64,000 bases of DNA, from NCBI RefSeq assembly GCF_039522025.1, contig NZ_BAAADB010000030.1, forward strand, positions 1 through 64,000, read 5' to 3'. This DNA comes from Deinococcus depolymerans. GTDB lineage: Bacteria > Deinococcota > Deinococci > Deinococcales > Deinococcaceae. The position numbers were made by a program, and so were the translations under genes. Below the pieces are notes generated by a model. It had not been told where the DNA came from. It saw only the letters and a program-made list of their open reading frames with translations, and did no database searches. Below, piece after piece: positions 1 to 15,818 of this stretch (position 1 is its first letter; each line of letters opens with the position of its first letter).

Positions 1-1
1 C

Positions 2-85
2 GCACAACGGCAGGCAGCTCAGAATGCTGAAAAGTACGTCCTGACCGGGATGGAGCAGGACGGACTCCTGCTTAAGGCCGCGTGA
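2..85 (+). CDS. C-terminal end of an unidentified protein (partial)
   Basis: An open frame enters from the left edge and stops at TGA 83-85. Only 27 residues are visible, ending in TGMEQDGLLLKAA. The stretch has no recognisable motif, so no function is assigned. A repeat copy starts about 30 bases after the stop, as it does at the 3' ends of several other genes in this window, which supports this being a genuine gene end. Confidence 0.45.
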   Translation, partial: AQRQAAQNAEKYVLTGMEQDGLLLKAA

Positions 86-114
86 CACGACATCGGCAGG
101 GAAGTGGAAACTCT

Positions 115-238
115 TGATCCGAGCGGATGCGACTCGTAGAGCTGCTTCGCAGAGCAGGAGAAAAACGGGTTCCGGGCGTGGAGCTGGCAATCCGGTGAAC
201 TTCCGGATTGTCGGCGAAACAGACGGAATCCGTATGAA
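115..238 (+). repeat. Dispersed palindromic repeat, copy 1 (left-truncated)
   Basis: The copy matches the right-hand part of the full-length copy at 48057-48220: a block beginning GATCCGAGCGGATGCGACTC, then AGCAGGAGAAAAACG, then a hairpin arm pair GGCAATCCGG / CCGGATTGTC, then the terminus ATCCGTATGA. The left hairpin and left terminus are missing. It lies downstream of the partial gene and upstream of the transporter operon. Confidence 0.8.
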
Positions 239-552
239 CTGGTCCATCCGGGTTCTTTTCATGAGTCCCGCCGGCGTTCGGGGATGCGGGACGTGGTCTG
301 TGCGGCTGCCGGGCCACCTGACCTGCCGCTCATCCGGGTAGCCCGGGGTGAATGAATATTCAGCGGGACCGCCCCGCCGGGTGACCGGGTCCGGCGCACG
401 GGTATGTCAGGCGTGGGTCAGGCGGGCTGAGCCGCGTGAGAAGACCTGTTTACAGGTGAAACATTCCCCGCATCGCTGGGCGGTGACTGAAAGGTAAATT
501 AAGAGTGTCTACCCGGGTACATGAAAAAAATGACGTCGGGTTTGTGTTTTTC
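239..552. other. Intergenic region upstream of the peptide transporter, with a palindrome
   Basis: No gene is supported here. The one notable element is ACCTGTTTACAGGT at 444-457: two 6-base arms in perfect inverted repeat around TT. That is operator-like geometry, about 95 bases upstream of the -35 box of the transporter promoter. A second small palindrome, ACCCGGGT, lies near 513-520. Regulation is inference only. Confidence 0.35.
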
Positions 553-581
553 TTGACCTGAACTAGGCCAGTCCATATATT
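553..581 (+). promoter_or_regulatory. Sigma-70 type promoter of the peptide transporter operon
   Basis: TTGACC at 553-558 and TATATT at 576-581 are separated by 17 bases, a near-consensus vegetative promoter. The predicted start of transcription is near 588, giving a leader of about 84 bases before the solute-binding protein start at 672. This is one of the few genes here with a clear -35 box and a Shine-Dalgarno leader rather than a leaderless start. Confidence 0.75.
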
Positions 582-671
582 GACCTCGCTGGAAACCCAT
601 TCAACCCAACGCGACGACCACGGCCCCCCAGCCGGATCGTTGCTGTTTTCCAGAACCACCCGGAGGAACCC

Positions 672-2438
672 ATGAAGAAAGTCCTGACCCTTGCCCTTGC
701 CCTGACGGTCGGTAGCGCCGCCGCCCAGACCGCCTTCGTCTGGCCCGCCGCCTGGACCGGCGAGCAGAACACCGCCAACAAGCGTGGCGGCGAACTGCGC
801 CTGTCCGCCATCAGCGACTTCAAGACCATGAACCCCTTCACCAGCTCCGAGGCGGACAGCATTCCCACCCGCATGGGCACCGGCAGCGGCCTCTTCACCC
901 AGGACCCCCGCAACGACGAGTTCATTCCCTACATGGCCGCCGGCCCCGCCGTGGTCAGCAACAACAACAAGCGCTTCGTGGTCAAGATCCGCCAGGGCAT
1001 GAAGTTCAGCGACGGTCAGGCCATCACCGCCGACGACTGGGTCACCACCCACAAGATCCACACCGACGACAAGGTCGGCAGCAACAGCCGCGACACCTTC
1101 TTCCTGATCGGCAAGCCCATCACGGTCAAGAAGCTCGACACCTACACCCTGCAGTTCGACTTCCCCCAGCCCAGCGCCAGCGCCCTGAGCATCCTGAGCT
1201 ACACCCCCTGGCCTGACCACGTGTTCGGCAAGGCCTACCGCGAAGGTGGCGCCGACGCCATCCGCAAGATGTGGGGCCTGGCCACCCCGGCCAGCCAGAT
1301 CGTCACGCCCGGCATGTGGGTGCTCGACAGCTACCGCGCCGGCGAGCGCACCGTGTTCAAGAAGAACACCTACTGGGGCGACTGGAACAAGGACAGCCGC
1401 GGTCAGGAACTGCCCTACCTGAACAACCTCTCCGTGCGCATCGTCGCCGACGCCAACGCCTCGCTCGCCGCGTTCCTGGCCGGCCAGATCGACACGGTCC
1501 CCATGCGCAACGCCGACGACCTCGCCCAGACCAAGAAGGCCATCGACGCCGGCAACCTCAAGGCCTTCCTGAAGGCCAACGTGAGCCCCCAGGCCACCAG
1601 CCAGTGGATCACCTTCAACTGGAACAAGGCCAGCGACCCCGCCAAGCAGAAGCTGTTCCGTGACGTGCGCTTCCGCCGCGCCATGAGCCACATCGCCAAC
1701 CGTCAGGCCATGGTGCAGCTCGCCCTGGGCGGCCTGGGCAGCGAGACGTACTTCAGCACCTACCCGATCTTCAAGCAGCAGATCGAAGCGGGCCTCGCCG
1801 CCGGCGCCCCCACCTACAAGTACAACCTCGCCGAGGCCAGCCGCCTGCTCGGCCAGCTCGGGTACACCAAGAAGAACGCCCAGGGTTACCTGGTCGACAA
1901 GGCCGGCAAGGTCCTCGAATTCAACCTGAGCACCAACGCCGGCAACACCGTCCGCGAGCAGCTCGGCCGCATCTTCACCGACGAGGCCAAGAAGGTCGGC
2001 GTGAAGGTCAACTTCACCCCCATCGACTTCAACTCCCTGGTCGGCCAGCTGACCTCCAAGGGCGAGAACCGTCCCTTCGACGCCATCCTGCTGGGCCTGT
2101 CCGGCGGCAGCAACATCTGGAGCTTCGGCAGCAACGTCGTGCCCTGCGGCACCAACCTGCACTCCTACAACAACCCCACCGACGGCAAGTGCGCCACCAG
2201 CCAGGAACAGCTGATGACCAAGCTGTACTACCAAGGCGACGCCGAACTGAACGACGCCAAGCGCCGCGCCATCGGCGGGCAGCTCATGAAGGTCGAGGGC
2301 GAACTGCAGCCCGTCATCTACCTCGTGGGCGGCAACTACCACGTGGCGTACAACGAGCGTCTCGGCGGCGAGTTCACGCCCAGCATGATGGACGCCTACT
2401 ACGGTCACCGCTTCCAGGCCCTGACCTTCATCAAGTAA
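672..2438 (+). CDS. Peptide ABC transporter substrate-binding protein (SBP family 5)
   Basis: A 588-residue secreted protein. The start is fixed by GGAGGAACCC just before ATG 672 and by the signal peptide that follows (MKKVLTLALALTVGSAAAQ), with likely cleavage after AAA-Q. The mature part has the family-5 oligopeptide/dipeptide-binding layout: the early segment SDFKTMNPF and the conserved block VKIRQGMKFSDGQAITADDW, with length usual for the family. There is no lipobox cysteine, so it is probably free in the periplasm or held by other means. It is the first gene of a five-gene transporter operon with two permeases and two ATPases, and should deliver peptides to them. A strong hairpin separates it from the permease genes. 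Confidence 0.93.
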   Translation: MKKVLTLALALTVGSAAAQTAFVWPAAWTGEQNTANKRGGELRLSAISDFKTMNPFTSSEADSIPTRMGTGSGLFTQDPRNDEFIPYMAAGPAVVSNNNKRFVVKIRQGMKFSDGQAITADDWVTTHKIHTDDKVGSNSRDTFFLIGKPITVKKLDTYTLQFDFPQPSASALSILSYTPWPDHVFGKAYREGGADAIRKMWGLATPASQIVTPGMWVLDSYRAGERTVFKKNTYWGDWNKDSRGQELPYLNNLSVRIVADANASLAAFLAGQIDTVPMRNADDLAQTKKAIDAGNLKAFLKANVSPQATSQWITFNWNKASDPAKQKLFRDVRFRRAMSHIANRQAMVQLALGGLGSETYFSTYPIFKQQIEAGLAAGAPTYKYNLAEASRLLGQLGYTKKNAQGYLVDKAGKVLEFNLSTNAGNTVREQLGRIFTDEAKKVGVKVNFTPIDFNSLVGQLTSKGENRPFDAILLGLSGGSNIWSFGSNVVPCGTNLHSYNNPTDGKCATSQEQLMTKLYYQGDAELNDAKRRAIGGQLMKVEGELQPVIYLVGGNYHVAYNERLGGEFTPSMMDAYYGHRFQALTFIK

Positions 2439-2465
2439 GGCCCGGAGTTCTTCCCTGCTCCCACC

Positions 2466-2497
2466 GGGGGGTGGTCCGCCCGCGCGGACTGCCCCCC
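2466..2497 (+). promoter_or_regulatory. Strong intercistronic hairpin after the binding-protein gene
   Basis: GGGGGGTGGTCCGC (2466-2479) pairs with GCGGACTGCCCCCC (2484-2497) across a four-base loop, a 14-bp stem with two wobble pairs. No T-run follows, so it is unlikely to be a full terminator. Such hairpins after binding-protein genes typically protect the upstream mRNA or give partial read-through, so that more binding protein than permease is made. Confidence 0.6.
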
Positions 2498-2525
2498 ACA
2501 CCCATGACGCCCACGGAGTACCCGC

Positions 2526-3509
2526 ATGATCCCATTCCTGCTGCGCCGCGTAGTGCAGTCCATTCCCACCCTGTTCCTGGCCAGCCTGCTGATCTTCTTC
2601 GTGATCCAGCTCGCCCCCGGTGACTTCCTGACCCCCGCCAAACTCAACCCGAACATCAGCCCCGAGCAGCTCGCCGCCCTGGAACGCAACTTCGGCCTGG
2701 ACCGCCACCCTGTCGAGCAGTACCTGCTGTGGATGAAGAACATGATCTTCAACCAGGACTTCGGGCTGTCCTTCCAGTACCAGCAGCCCGTGCTGGACGT
2801 CGCCGTCCCCCGCGTCCTGAACTCGCTGTGGCTGGTGCTGCTGAACCTGATCTTCTTCTACGCCATCGCCATTCCGCTGGGCGTGTTCGGCGCGGTGCGG
2901 CAGAACTCGCTGGGCGACAAGGCCGTGAACGTGGTCCTGTACTTCCTGCTGGGGTTCCCCAGCTTCTTCCTGGCATTGATCGTCATCTACTTCATCCTGC
3001 AGATCCGCAACGCGACCGGCTGGGACATTCCCATCAACGGCATGACCAGCAACGACTTCGACACCATGGCCCCGCTGGAAAAGGTCTGGGACGTCCTCAA
3101 GCACCTGCTGATCCCCGCGCTGGTCCTGGCGATCAGTGACGCCGCCGGCCTGACCCGCGTCATCCGCGGCCTGATGCTGGAAGTCATGCGCTCGGACTAC
3201 ATCCGCACCGCACGCGCCAAGGGTGTCAGCGAACACAGCGCCATCTGGAAGCACACCTTCCGCAACGCCATCCTGCCCATCGTGGCCAGCATCGGCGGCC
3301 TGCTGCCGGCCGCCATCAGCGGCGCCGGCCTGACCGAGGTCGTGTTCGCGTACCCCGGCATCACGCCCATGATCTTGGACGCCATCAACGCGCAGGACCT
3401 CTACCTGATCGCCGGTTTCACGGTGCTGGGCACCGTCCTGCTGGTCATCGGCAACGCCCTGAGCGACATTCTCCTCGCGGTCGTTGATCCGCGCATCAAG
3501 GTCGGGTGA
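2526..3509 (+). CDS. Peptide ABC transporter permease, DppB/OppB type
   Basis: A 327-residue inner-membrane permease of the binding-protein-dependent transport family. The N-terminal helix (MIPFLLRRVVQSIPTLFLAS) is typical of DppB/OppB. After several membrane segments comes the EAA loop region near residues 205-240 (YIRTARAKGVSEHSAIWKHT), which contacts the ATPase subunit, and then the usual C-terminal PRIKVG. It pairs with the following permease, whose GTG start overlaps this gene's stop (GTGA, 3506-3509), so the two are translationally coupled. Confidence 0.92.
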   Translation: MIPFLLRRVVQSIPTLFLASLLIFFVIQLAPGDFLTPAKLNPNISPEQLAALERNFGLDRHPVEQYLLWMKNMIFNQDFGLSFQYQQPVLDVAVPRVLNSLWLVLLNLIFFYAIAIPLGVFGAVRQNSLGDKAVNVVLYFLLGFPSFFLALIVIYFILQIRNATGWDIPINGMTSNDFDTMAPLEKVWDVLKHLLIPALVLAISDAAGLTRVIRGLMLEVMRSDYIRTARAKGVSEHSAIWKHTFRNAILPIVASIGGLLPAAISGAGLTEVVFAYPGITPMILDAINAQDLYLIAGFTVLGTVLLVIGNALSDILLAVVDPRIKVG

Positions 3510-4648
3510 CCCGCGTGACCACCGTTCCCACCTCCACCCCCGCCAAGACCTCCGCCCGCTCTCAGTCCCAGCTGTCCGTCGCGTGGGGGCAGTTCCGCAA
3601 GAACCGCCTCGCGCAGGTCGGCGGAACGATGATCATCCTGCTGTACCTGATGGCGATCTTCGCGCCGTTCCTGGCACCGGACGGCCTGTCGAACTACTCG
3701 ACGAGCAACATCACCCGCTTCCACCCCCCCACGCCGCTCCACTTCCGCGACCCGGAAACCGGCGCCCTGGGGCGCCCCTTCGTGTTCAAGTACACCCAGC
3801 AGCTGAACATGGACACCTTCGTGAACGAGTTCAAACCCAGCGCCGAGAAGTGCCCCATCTACTTCGGCGTGCGCGGTGACAGCTACCGGCTCCTGGGCCT
3901 GATTCCCGGGAACCTGCACCTGTTCGGCACCGGCAAGGAAGACTGCCAGGCGTACCTGTTCGGCGGCGAGGACCTGGGGCGCGACCTGCTCAGCCGCACC
4001 CTGTACGCCTCGCAGATCAGCCTGACCATCGGCGTGGCCGCCGTGCTGATCAGCACCGTGATCGGCCTGTTCATGGGGGCCATGGCCGCCTACTTCGGCG
4101 GCATCGTGGACACCCTGATCATGCGTCTCGTCGAGGTGCTGGCCTCCATTCCCACGCTGTTCCTGCTGATCCTGCTGCGCTCGGTGTTCCCCAAGGAGAT
4201 CAACCCCATCTTCGCGCTGTACGTGATCCTGGGCATTCTGGCCTTCATCAACTGGGGCGGCCTGGCCCGCGTCACCCGCGGGCAGCTGCTCAGCGTGCGT
4301 GAACAGGACTTCGTGTCGGCCGCCAAGAGCCTGGGCGCCAGCGACAACCGCATCATGATCCGGCACATGCTGCCCACCATGACCACCTACGTCATCGTGA
4401 CCACCTCGCTCGCCATTCCCGCCACCATCCTCACCGAGTCCGGCCTGAGCTTCCTGGGCATCGGCGCGGTGGAACCCTACGCCTCCTGGGGCAGCCTGCT
4501 CAAGCAGGCGCAGGACGGCGGCCTGAGCAGCCTGAACTCCCGCCCGTGGGTGCTGATTCCCGGGTTCTTCATCGTGTTCACCGTCATGTGCTTCCAGCTA
4601 CTCGGCGACGGCCTGCGCGACGCCTTCGACCCCAAAAAGCGCTCCTGA
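3506..4648 (+). CDS. Peptide ABC transporter permease, DppC/OppC type
   Basis: A 380-residue partner permease. The start is taken at GTG 3506, which overlaps the preceding stop; GTG 3515 in the same frame is an alternative. After a cytoplasmic N-terminus and one membrane helix (IILLYLMAIFAPFLAPDGL) there is a periplasmic insert of about 100 residues, longer than in the shortest DppC proteins. The transmembrane core follows with an EAA loop (EQDFVSAAKSLGASDNRIM), and the C-terminus is GDGLRDAFDPKK, a DppC hallmark. It should form the heterodimeric channel with the upstream permease. Confidence 0.92.
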   Translation: MTRVTTVPTSTPAKTSARSQSQLSVAWGQFRKNRLAQVGGTMIILLYLMAIFAPFLAPDGLSNYSTSNITRFHPPTPLHFRDPETGALGRPFVFKYTQQLNMDTFVNEFKPSAEKCPIYFGVRGDSYRLLGLIPGNLHLFGTGKEDCQAYLFGGEDLGRDLLSRTLYASQISLTIGVAAVLISTVIGLFMGAMAAYFGGIVDTLIMRLVEVLASIPTLFLLILLRSVFPKEINPIFALYVILGILAFINWGGLARVTRGQLLSVREQDFVSAAKSLGASDNRIMIRHMLPTMTTYVIVTTSLAIPATILTESGLSFLGIGAVEPYASWGSLLKQAQDGGLSSLNSRPWVLIPGFFIVFTVMCFQLLGDGLRDAFDPKKRS

Positions 4649-4733
4649 GCTGGCCCGGGCGCGCCGCCCCGTGTGGCCGGATTCCCTGGCCGCACCCACC
4701 CATCAGCCCGAACCCCGCATCCCTGAACGGTTG

Positions 4734-4739
4734 TATGAT
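4734..4739 (+). promoter_or_regulatory. Possible internal -10 box before the transporter ATPase genes
   Basis: TATGAT stands in the 118-base gap between the second permease gene and the first ATPase gene, 28 bases before ATG 4767. No good -35 hexamer is seen at the right distance, so this may be a weak internal promoter. The downstream start has a clear GGAGGAACC ribosome-binding site. Confidence 0.3.
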
Positions 4740-4766
4740 GCGCTACGTGTTTAAATCGGAGGAACC

Positions 4767-6823
<2,057 letters not shown>

Positions 6824-6860
6824 GCGCCGCGCAGCACACCCGTCCGCGCAGAACGGACAG

Positions 6861-6891
6861 CCCGCCAACCCCACCGGGAAGGCGGGTTTTT
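6861..6891 (+). terminator. Rho-independent terminator of the peptide transporter operon
   Basis: CCCGCC (6861-6866) pairs with GGCGGG (6881-6886) and is followed directly by TTTTT. A smaller hairpin, GTCCG/CGGAC, lies just upstream (6842-6858). Confidence 0.8.
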
Positions 6892-6952
6892 CTGTTCCTA
6901 TTCTGACGGGCACTCTCACATCTCATAATGAGTGCCGGGTCACCATGCAGGC

Positions 6953-8245
<1,293 letters not shown>

Positions 8246-8261
8246 AGCCTTAGCGGAGTCT

Positions 8262-8293
8262 GGACCTTCGGGGTGTTCCTCGGGGGTCCTTTT
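8262..8293 (+). terminator. Terminator after the DUF4139 gene
   Basis: GGACC (8262-8266) pairs with GGTCC (8285-8289), extended inward by G-rich/T pairs, and TTTT follows at 8290-8293. It lies 17 bases after the stop codon. Confidence 0.65.
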
Positions 8294-8587
8294 CGTTGGC
8301 GGCCCCACCCCCCAGCCCCCTACCCCAGAGGGGCAGGGGGGGCTTACGTTGGCACTGGGCAAGAGTTTTGATTGGCGCGGCGTGTTTGTGTCGGGCGGTG
8401 ACGTGTCCGGCTTCGACGCCATCCTCCGCCCCCTTCGCAGGCCCGCGCGCTGCGCGCACGACGGCCGGTGGCAGTCGGCGGTCAGGTGAGCGGTGGGACG
8501 CTTCGCGTCGCTGATCGACTTTCTTTGAGCCTTGCTCCTCCCCCTTGAGGGGGGAGGCCGGGTGGGGGTGGTTCACAGCCCACTCGT
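8294..8587. repeat. Intergenic region with two GC-rich palindromes
   Basis: No gene is supported. Two compact palindromes stand at the ends: GCCCCCTACCCC / GGGGCAGGGGGGC around 8318-8346, and CCTCCCCC / GGGGGGAGG at 8537-8557. Translated, such stretches give PHPASPLKGEE-like and PLPLWGRGLGGG-like peptides, a known sign of dispersed non-coding palindromes rather than protein. The region separates the convergent DUF4139 and metF genes. Confidence 0.45.
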
Positions 8588-9324
8588 TCAGAGGATGCCG
8601 CCCAGGTACTCCAGCACGTTCACCTTCACGGGCATGAAGTACGCGTGCTGCTCCCGCTGACGGGCGAAGGCCAGGAGGTCACGGGCGAACGCGCGGTTGC
8701 AGTCCAGGGTGGGCGTGAACGTCCGGGGGAACACCGCGTGGTTCCGGGCACGCCAGTAGTTGAAACTGGCCTCCGTGAGGATGCTCGTCGCGCCCCACCA
8801 CACGTCCGTGCCGTCCGGCAGGAGGTCCGCCCAGGTGTCCAGCAGGCGCAGGTCGAAGAACGGCTGCGTGAAGAACCCGGCCGCGCCCGCGTCCAGCTTG
8901 CGCTCCAGGTAATCACGTTCGCGCACGAACGACTGCCGGTAAGGGTCCAGCCCCGCGTACACGCGCAGGTGCGGCGCGTCGCGGTTCAGGCGGCGGATCA
9001 GGTCCACGGCGTCCTGGTCGTACACCCGCGCGCTCATGTCGATCGGGGCGTCCCCGGTCACGACGAGCACCTCGCGGATACCCTGCGCCTCCAGCAGCGG
9101 CAGGAACGGCAGCGGCTCACGCGGGTTGAAGTCCACGGCCCGCAGGTGCGGAATCGCCGCGAACCCCGGCCGGGCGAAGCCACACCCCACCCAGGACCGC
9201 AGCGAGTACCGCGTCAGGTCCGGCACGTTCACGGTATCCACGCCGCTCAACGCGCCCGCCACCTCCGCGATCTCCGCACGCAGACCCGAACGGGACCGCG
9301 GCACCAGCTCCACGGACACGCGGG

Positions 9325-9328
<4 letters not shown>
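8588..9328 (-). CDS. metF: Methylenetetrahydrofolate reductase (divergent, short)
   Basis: A 246-residue protein. MetF reduces 5,10-methylene-THF to 5-methyl-THF, the methyl donor for the adjacent MetH. Visible support: an N-terminal VSVELVPR matching the VSFEFFPP strand with the catalytic Glu, then [19 protein letters not shown] and [15 protein letters not shown], all in family order. It is roughly 45-50 residues shorter than the usual protein, and the C-terminal part is divergent. The GTG start at 9328 overlaps the metH stop (GTGA, 9325-9328), so it is the second gene of a metH-metF operon under the same riboswitch. Assignment rests on fold motifs plus context. Confidence 0.78.
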
Positions 9329-13065
<3,737 letters not shown>

Positions 13066-13080
13066 GGTCCACCCCTGTCT

Positions 13081-13109
13081 CAAAACAGAGGCCGCCCGGC
13101 GGCGGCCTC
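13081..13109 (-). terminator. Riboswitch-linked terminator before metH
   Basis: On the minus strand GAGGCCGCC (13109-13101) pairs with GGCGGCCTC (13096-13088) across a four-base loop and is followed by TGTTTTG, ending 16 bases before the ATG. A strong terminator placed between a SAM-I-like aptamer and the start codon is the standard expression platform for turning the gene off when SAM is plentiful. Confidence 0.75.
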
Positions 13110-13147
13110 GAAAGTCGTTTCACGCGCGAATGCTGCGCCGCTCCTGG

Positions 13148-13277
13148 GCCATCGTCCCCGCTCGCGCCATCGTCGGCGCACCCACGCAGGTCTTCTCTGA
13201 AAGCACCGCTGCCGCAATGAGGGCCGGTTGCCACGCCATCACAGGGCAGAAAATTCCCTCCGGCGACTCTGGATGAC
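13148..13277 (-). ncRNA. Probable SAM-I (S-box) riboswitch controlling metH-metF
   Basis: Read on the minus strand, the conserved SAM-I blocks occur in order: the P1 strand GTCATC with CCAGAG (13277-13267), the P2 region CGCC-GGAGGGA, then GCCCTGTGATGGCG, the highly conserved GGCAACC (13232-13226), GGTGCT (13207-13202), and a closing P1 strand GATGGC, available at 13171-13166 or 13153-13148. CGCC/GGCG and GGG/CCC pairs form the P2 stem. The downstream hairpin with a T-run supplies the off-state terminator. Binding of S-adenosylmethionine is inferred from the family, and the gene it precedes, methionine synthase, fits. The exact P1 and P4 pairing could not be computed here. Confidence 0.72.
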
Positions 13278-13368
13278 CACGCCCGGCGGGCGCGGTTCCC
13301 GGCAGGATACCGCACCCCCACCACCGGAAAAGGGGGGTGGGGTGGACAGGCCCACACGCCGGCCGGCG

Positions 13369-14217
<849 letters not shown>

Positions 14218-14224
14218 GCGCCCG

Positions 14225-14230
14225 AGGCTA
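14225..14230 (-). promoter_or_regulatory. Leaderless -10 box of pheA
   Basis: TAGCCT on the minus strand with 7 bases to ATG 14217, so transcription should begin at or next to the start codon. Confidence 0.55.
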
Positions 14231-14273
14231 CCGCACCGCGTCCCAACCTACCCTCCGGGCCGATAGACGTGGA

Positions 14274-14279
14274 TACAGT
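14274..14279 (+). promoter_or_regulatory. Leaderless -10 box of the amidase gene
   Basis: TACAGT with 7 bases to GTG 14287. This decides in favour of GTG 14287 over ATG 14299, which has no usable ribosome-binding site at normal distance. Confidence 0.45.
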
Positions 14280-14286
14280 GAAGGGC

Positions 14287-15705
14287 GTGACCCTGACCAT
14301 GCCCGACCCGATCCTCGATCTGGACGCCTGCTCCCTGGCCGCCGCGACCCGCCGCGGCGACCTGACCGCCAGCGAGGTGACGCAGACGTACCTGACCCGC
14401 CTGCACGCCCTGAACCCGCGCCTGCGGGCCGTCATCACCGTGAACGGGGCCGCGCAGCGTGACGCGGACACCCTGGACGCCCTGCCGGTCGAGCGGCGCG
14501 GCCCGCTGCACGGCGTGCCCCTGCTGATCAAGGACAACATCGACGTGGCGGGCCTGCCCACCACCGCCGGCAGCCTGCTGCTGCGCCAGCACGTGCCGGA
14601 GCGGGACGCGCCGCTCGTCGCGCGGTTACGCGCGGCCGGCGCCGTGATCCTGGGCAAGGCGAACATGACCGAATGGGCGAACTTCATGACGCTCGGCATG
14701 ACCAACGGGTACTCCAGCGCCGGCGGTCAGACCGTCAACCCCTGGGAGGACGGACGCGACACGGGCGGCAGCAGCAGCGGCAGCGGCGTGGCCGTCGCCG
14801 CGCGCCTGTGCGCCGCCGCGATCGGCACCGAGACCAGCGGCAGCATCGTCAGCCCCGCCCACCAGAACGGCGTGATCGGCCTGAAACCCACCCTGGGCCT
14901 CGTGCCCCGCACCGGCATCGTGCCCATCAGCCACAGCCAGGACACCGCCGGACCCATCACCCGCAGCGCCCGCGACGCCGCACTGATCCTGGGCGTGATC
15001 GCCGGACCCGACCCGCAGGACGAGGCCAGCCGGCGACTGCCGGTCCCGGACCTGCGCCTGCGCGACGGCGTGCTCGGAGACGCGCACGTCGGCATCATCC
15101 GTGACGAACCGCACGTCAGCCCGGCCGAGCAGGCGGCCCTCGCCCACCTGTGCGGGCGACTGGAAACCCTGGGCGTCACCCGGCGCGACGTGACCTTCCC
15201 CACCCGTCCGGAACTCACGGCGGGCGGCTGGACCATGGAAGTGCTGGAGTACGAGTTCAAGGGCGACCTGAACGCCTACCTGAGCGGGGTCACGGACGGC
15301 CCGCGGTCCCTGCAGGACGTCATTGAGGCGAACGACCGCGACCCGGACCGCCTGCTGCGCTACGGCCAGACCCTGCTGCACGCCGCGCAGGGCACCCGCG
15401 GGGACGCCGGCGAACAGAATTACCGCCGCGCCCGCCAGCGAGACCTGGACCTGACGCGCACGCGCGGCTTCGACCAGCTGTTCGCGCGGGGCCTGGACCT
15501 GCTGGTCTTCCCGGGCATTCACGGCTGCGGCCTGGCTGCCAAGGCCGGGTATCCCAGCCTCGCGCTGCCCGTCACGCCGCCCGACCAGGACGGCGCACCC
15601 GGAGGCGTCCTGCTGGTCGCGCCGGCCGGTCAGGACGGCCGTCTGCTGTCCCTGGCAGCCGCGATCAACCGCGAACTGGGCGGCGTGCGCTTCCCGGCGG
15701 TGTAG
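14287..15705 (+). CDS. Amidase-signature family hydrolase
   Basis: A 472-residue protein from GTG 14287 (468 from ATG 14299). It hydrolyses a carboxamide of unknown identity. The Ser-cisSer-Lys triad is visible: the lysine in LLIKDNID (about residue 81), the serine-rich [13 protein letters not shown] near 160, and the nucleophile region [12 protein letters not shown] near 180. It resembles GatA in its core, but nothing from a GatCAB operon adjoins it and the C-terminal region differs, so an independent amidase is more likely. A bidirectional terminator separates it from convergent minC. Confidence 0.85.
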   Translation: MTLTMPDPILDLDACSLAAATRRGDLTASEVTQTYLTRLHALNPRLRAVITVNGAAQRDADTLDALPVERRGPLHGVPLLIKDNIDVAGLPTTAGSLLLRQHVPERDAPLVARLRAAGAVILGKANMTEWANFMTLGMTNGYSSAGGQTVNPWEDGRDTGGSSSGSGVAVAARLCAAAIGTETSGSIVSPAHQNGVIGLKPTLGLVPRTGIVPISHSQDTAGPITRSARDAALILGVIAGPDPQDEASRRLPVPDLRLRDGVLGDAHVGIIRDEPHVSPAEQAALAHLCGRLETLGVTRRDVTFPTRPELTAGGWTMEVLEYEFKGDLNAYLSGVTDGPRSLQDVIEANDRDPDRLLRYGQTLLHAAQGTRGDAGEQNYRRARQRDLDLTRTRGFDQLFARGLDLLVFPGIHGCGLAAKAGYPSLALPVTPPDQDGAPGGVLLVAPAGQDGRLLSLAAAINRELGGVRFPAV

Positions 15706-15718
15706 AGCCCTTCTCCGG

Positions 15719-15756
15719 ATGGAGGCCTCGGAAGTCTGTTTCTCCGAGGCCTCCAT
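15719..15756. terminator. Bidirectional terminator hairpin between amidase and minC
   Basis: ATGGAGGCCTCGGA (15719-15732) pairs perfectly with TCCGAGGCCTCCAT (15743-15756) over a 10-base loop. It sits 14 bases after the amidase stop and between convergent genes. There is no long T-run on either side. Confidence 0.6.
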
Positions 15757-15800
15757 TCCCTGCTTCGCCGCTGTGCCAGTCCGTCCGGCCCGTCCACACC

Positions 15801-15818
15801 CGCCATCCGCCATCCGCC
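15801..15818. repeat. Heptamer repeat at the minC stop codon
   Basis: Two GCCATCC units plus part of a third directly abut the minC stop codon (TAG, read on the minus strand as TAGGCGGATGGCGGATGG). The unit is the GGATGGC variant of the heptamer seen inside metH and at 58033-58074. Confidence 0.55.

Noticed and set aside
450..3254. Very long open frame on the minus strand opposite the transporter genes
   Set aside because: Its composition (Val/Gly/Gln/His-rich, no domains) is typical of antisense frames in GC-rich genes; the plus strand encodes clear transporter proteins with promoter and ribosome-binding sites.
8250..8576. 108-codon minus-strand frame in the DUF4139-metF gap
   Set aside because: Peptide contains PHPASPLKGEE-type and PLPLWGRGLGGG-type strings known from translated non-coding palindromes.
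13148..13277. Cobalamin riboswitch before the B12-dependent methionine synthase
   Set aside because: No B12-box was found, whereas SAM-I blocks occur in order; the SAM class is preferred.
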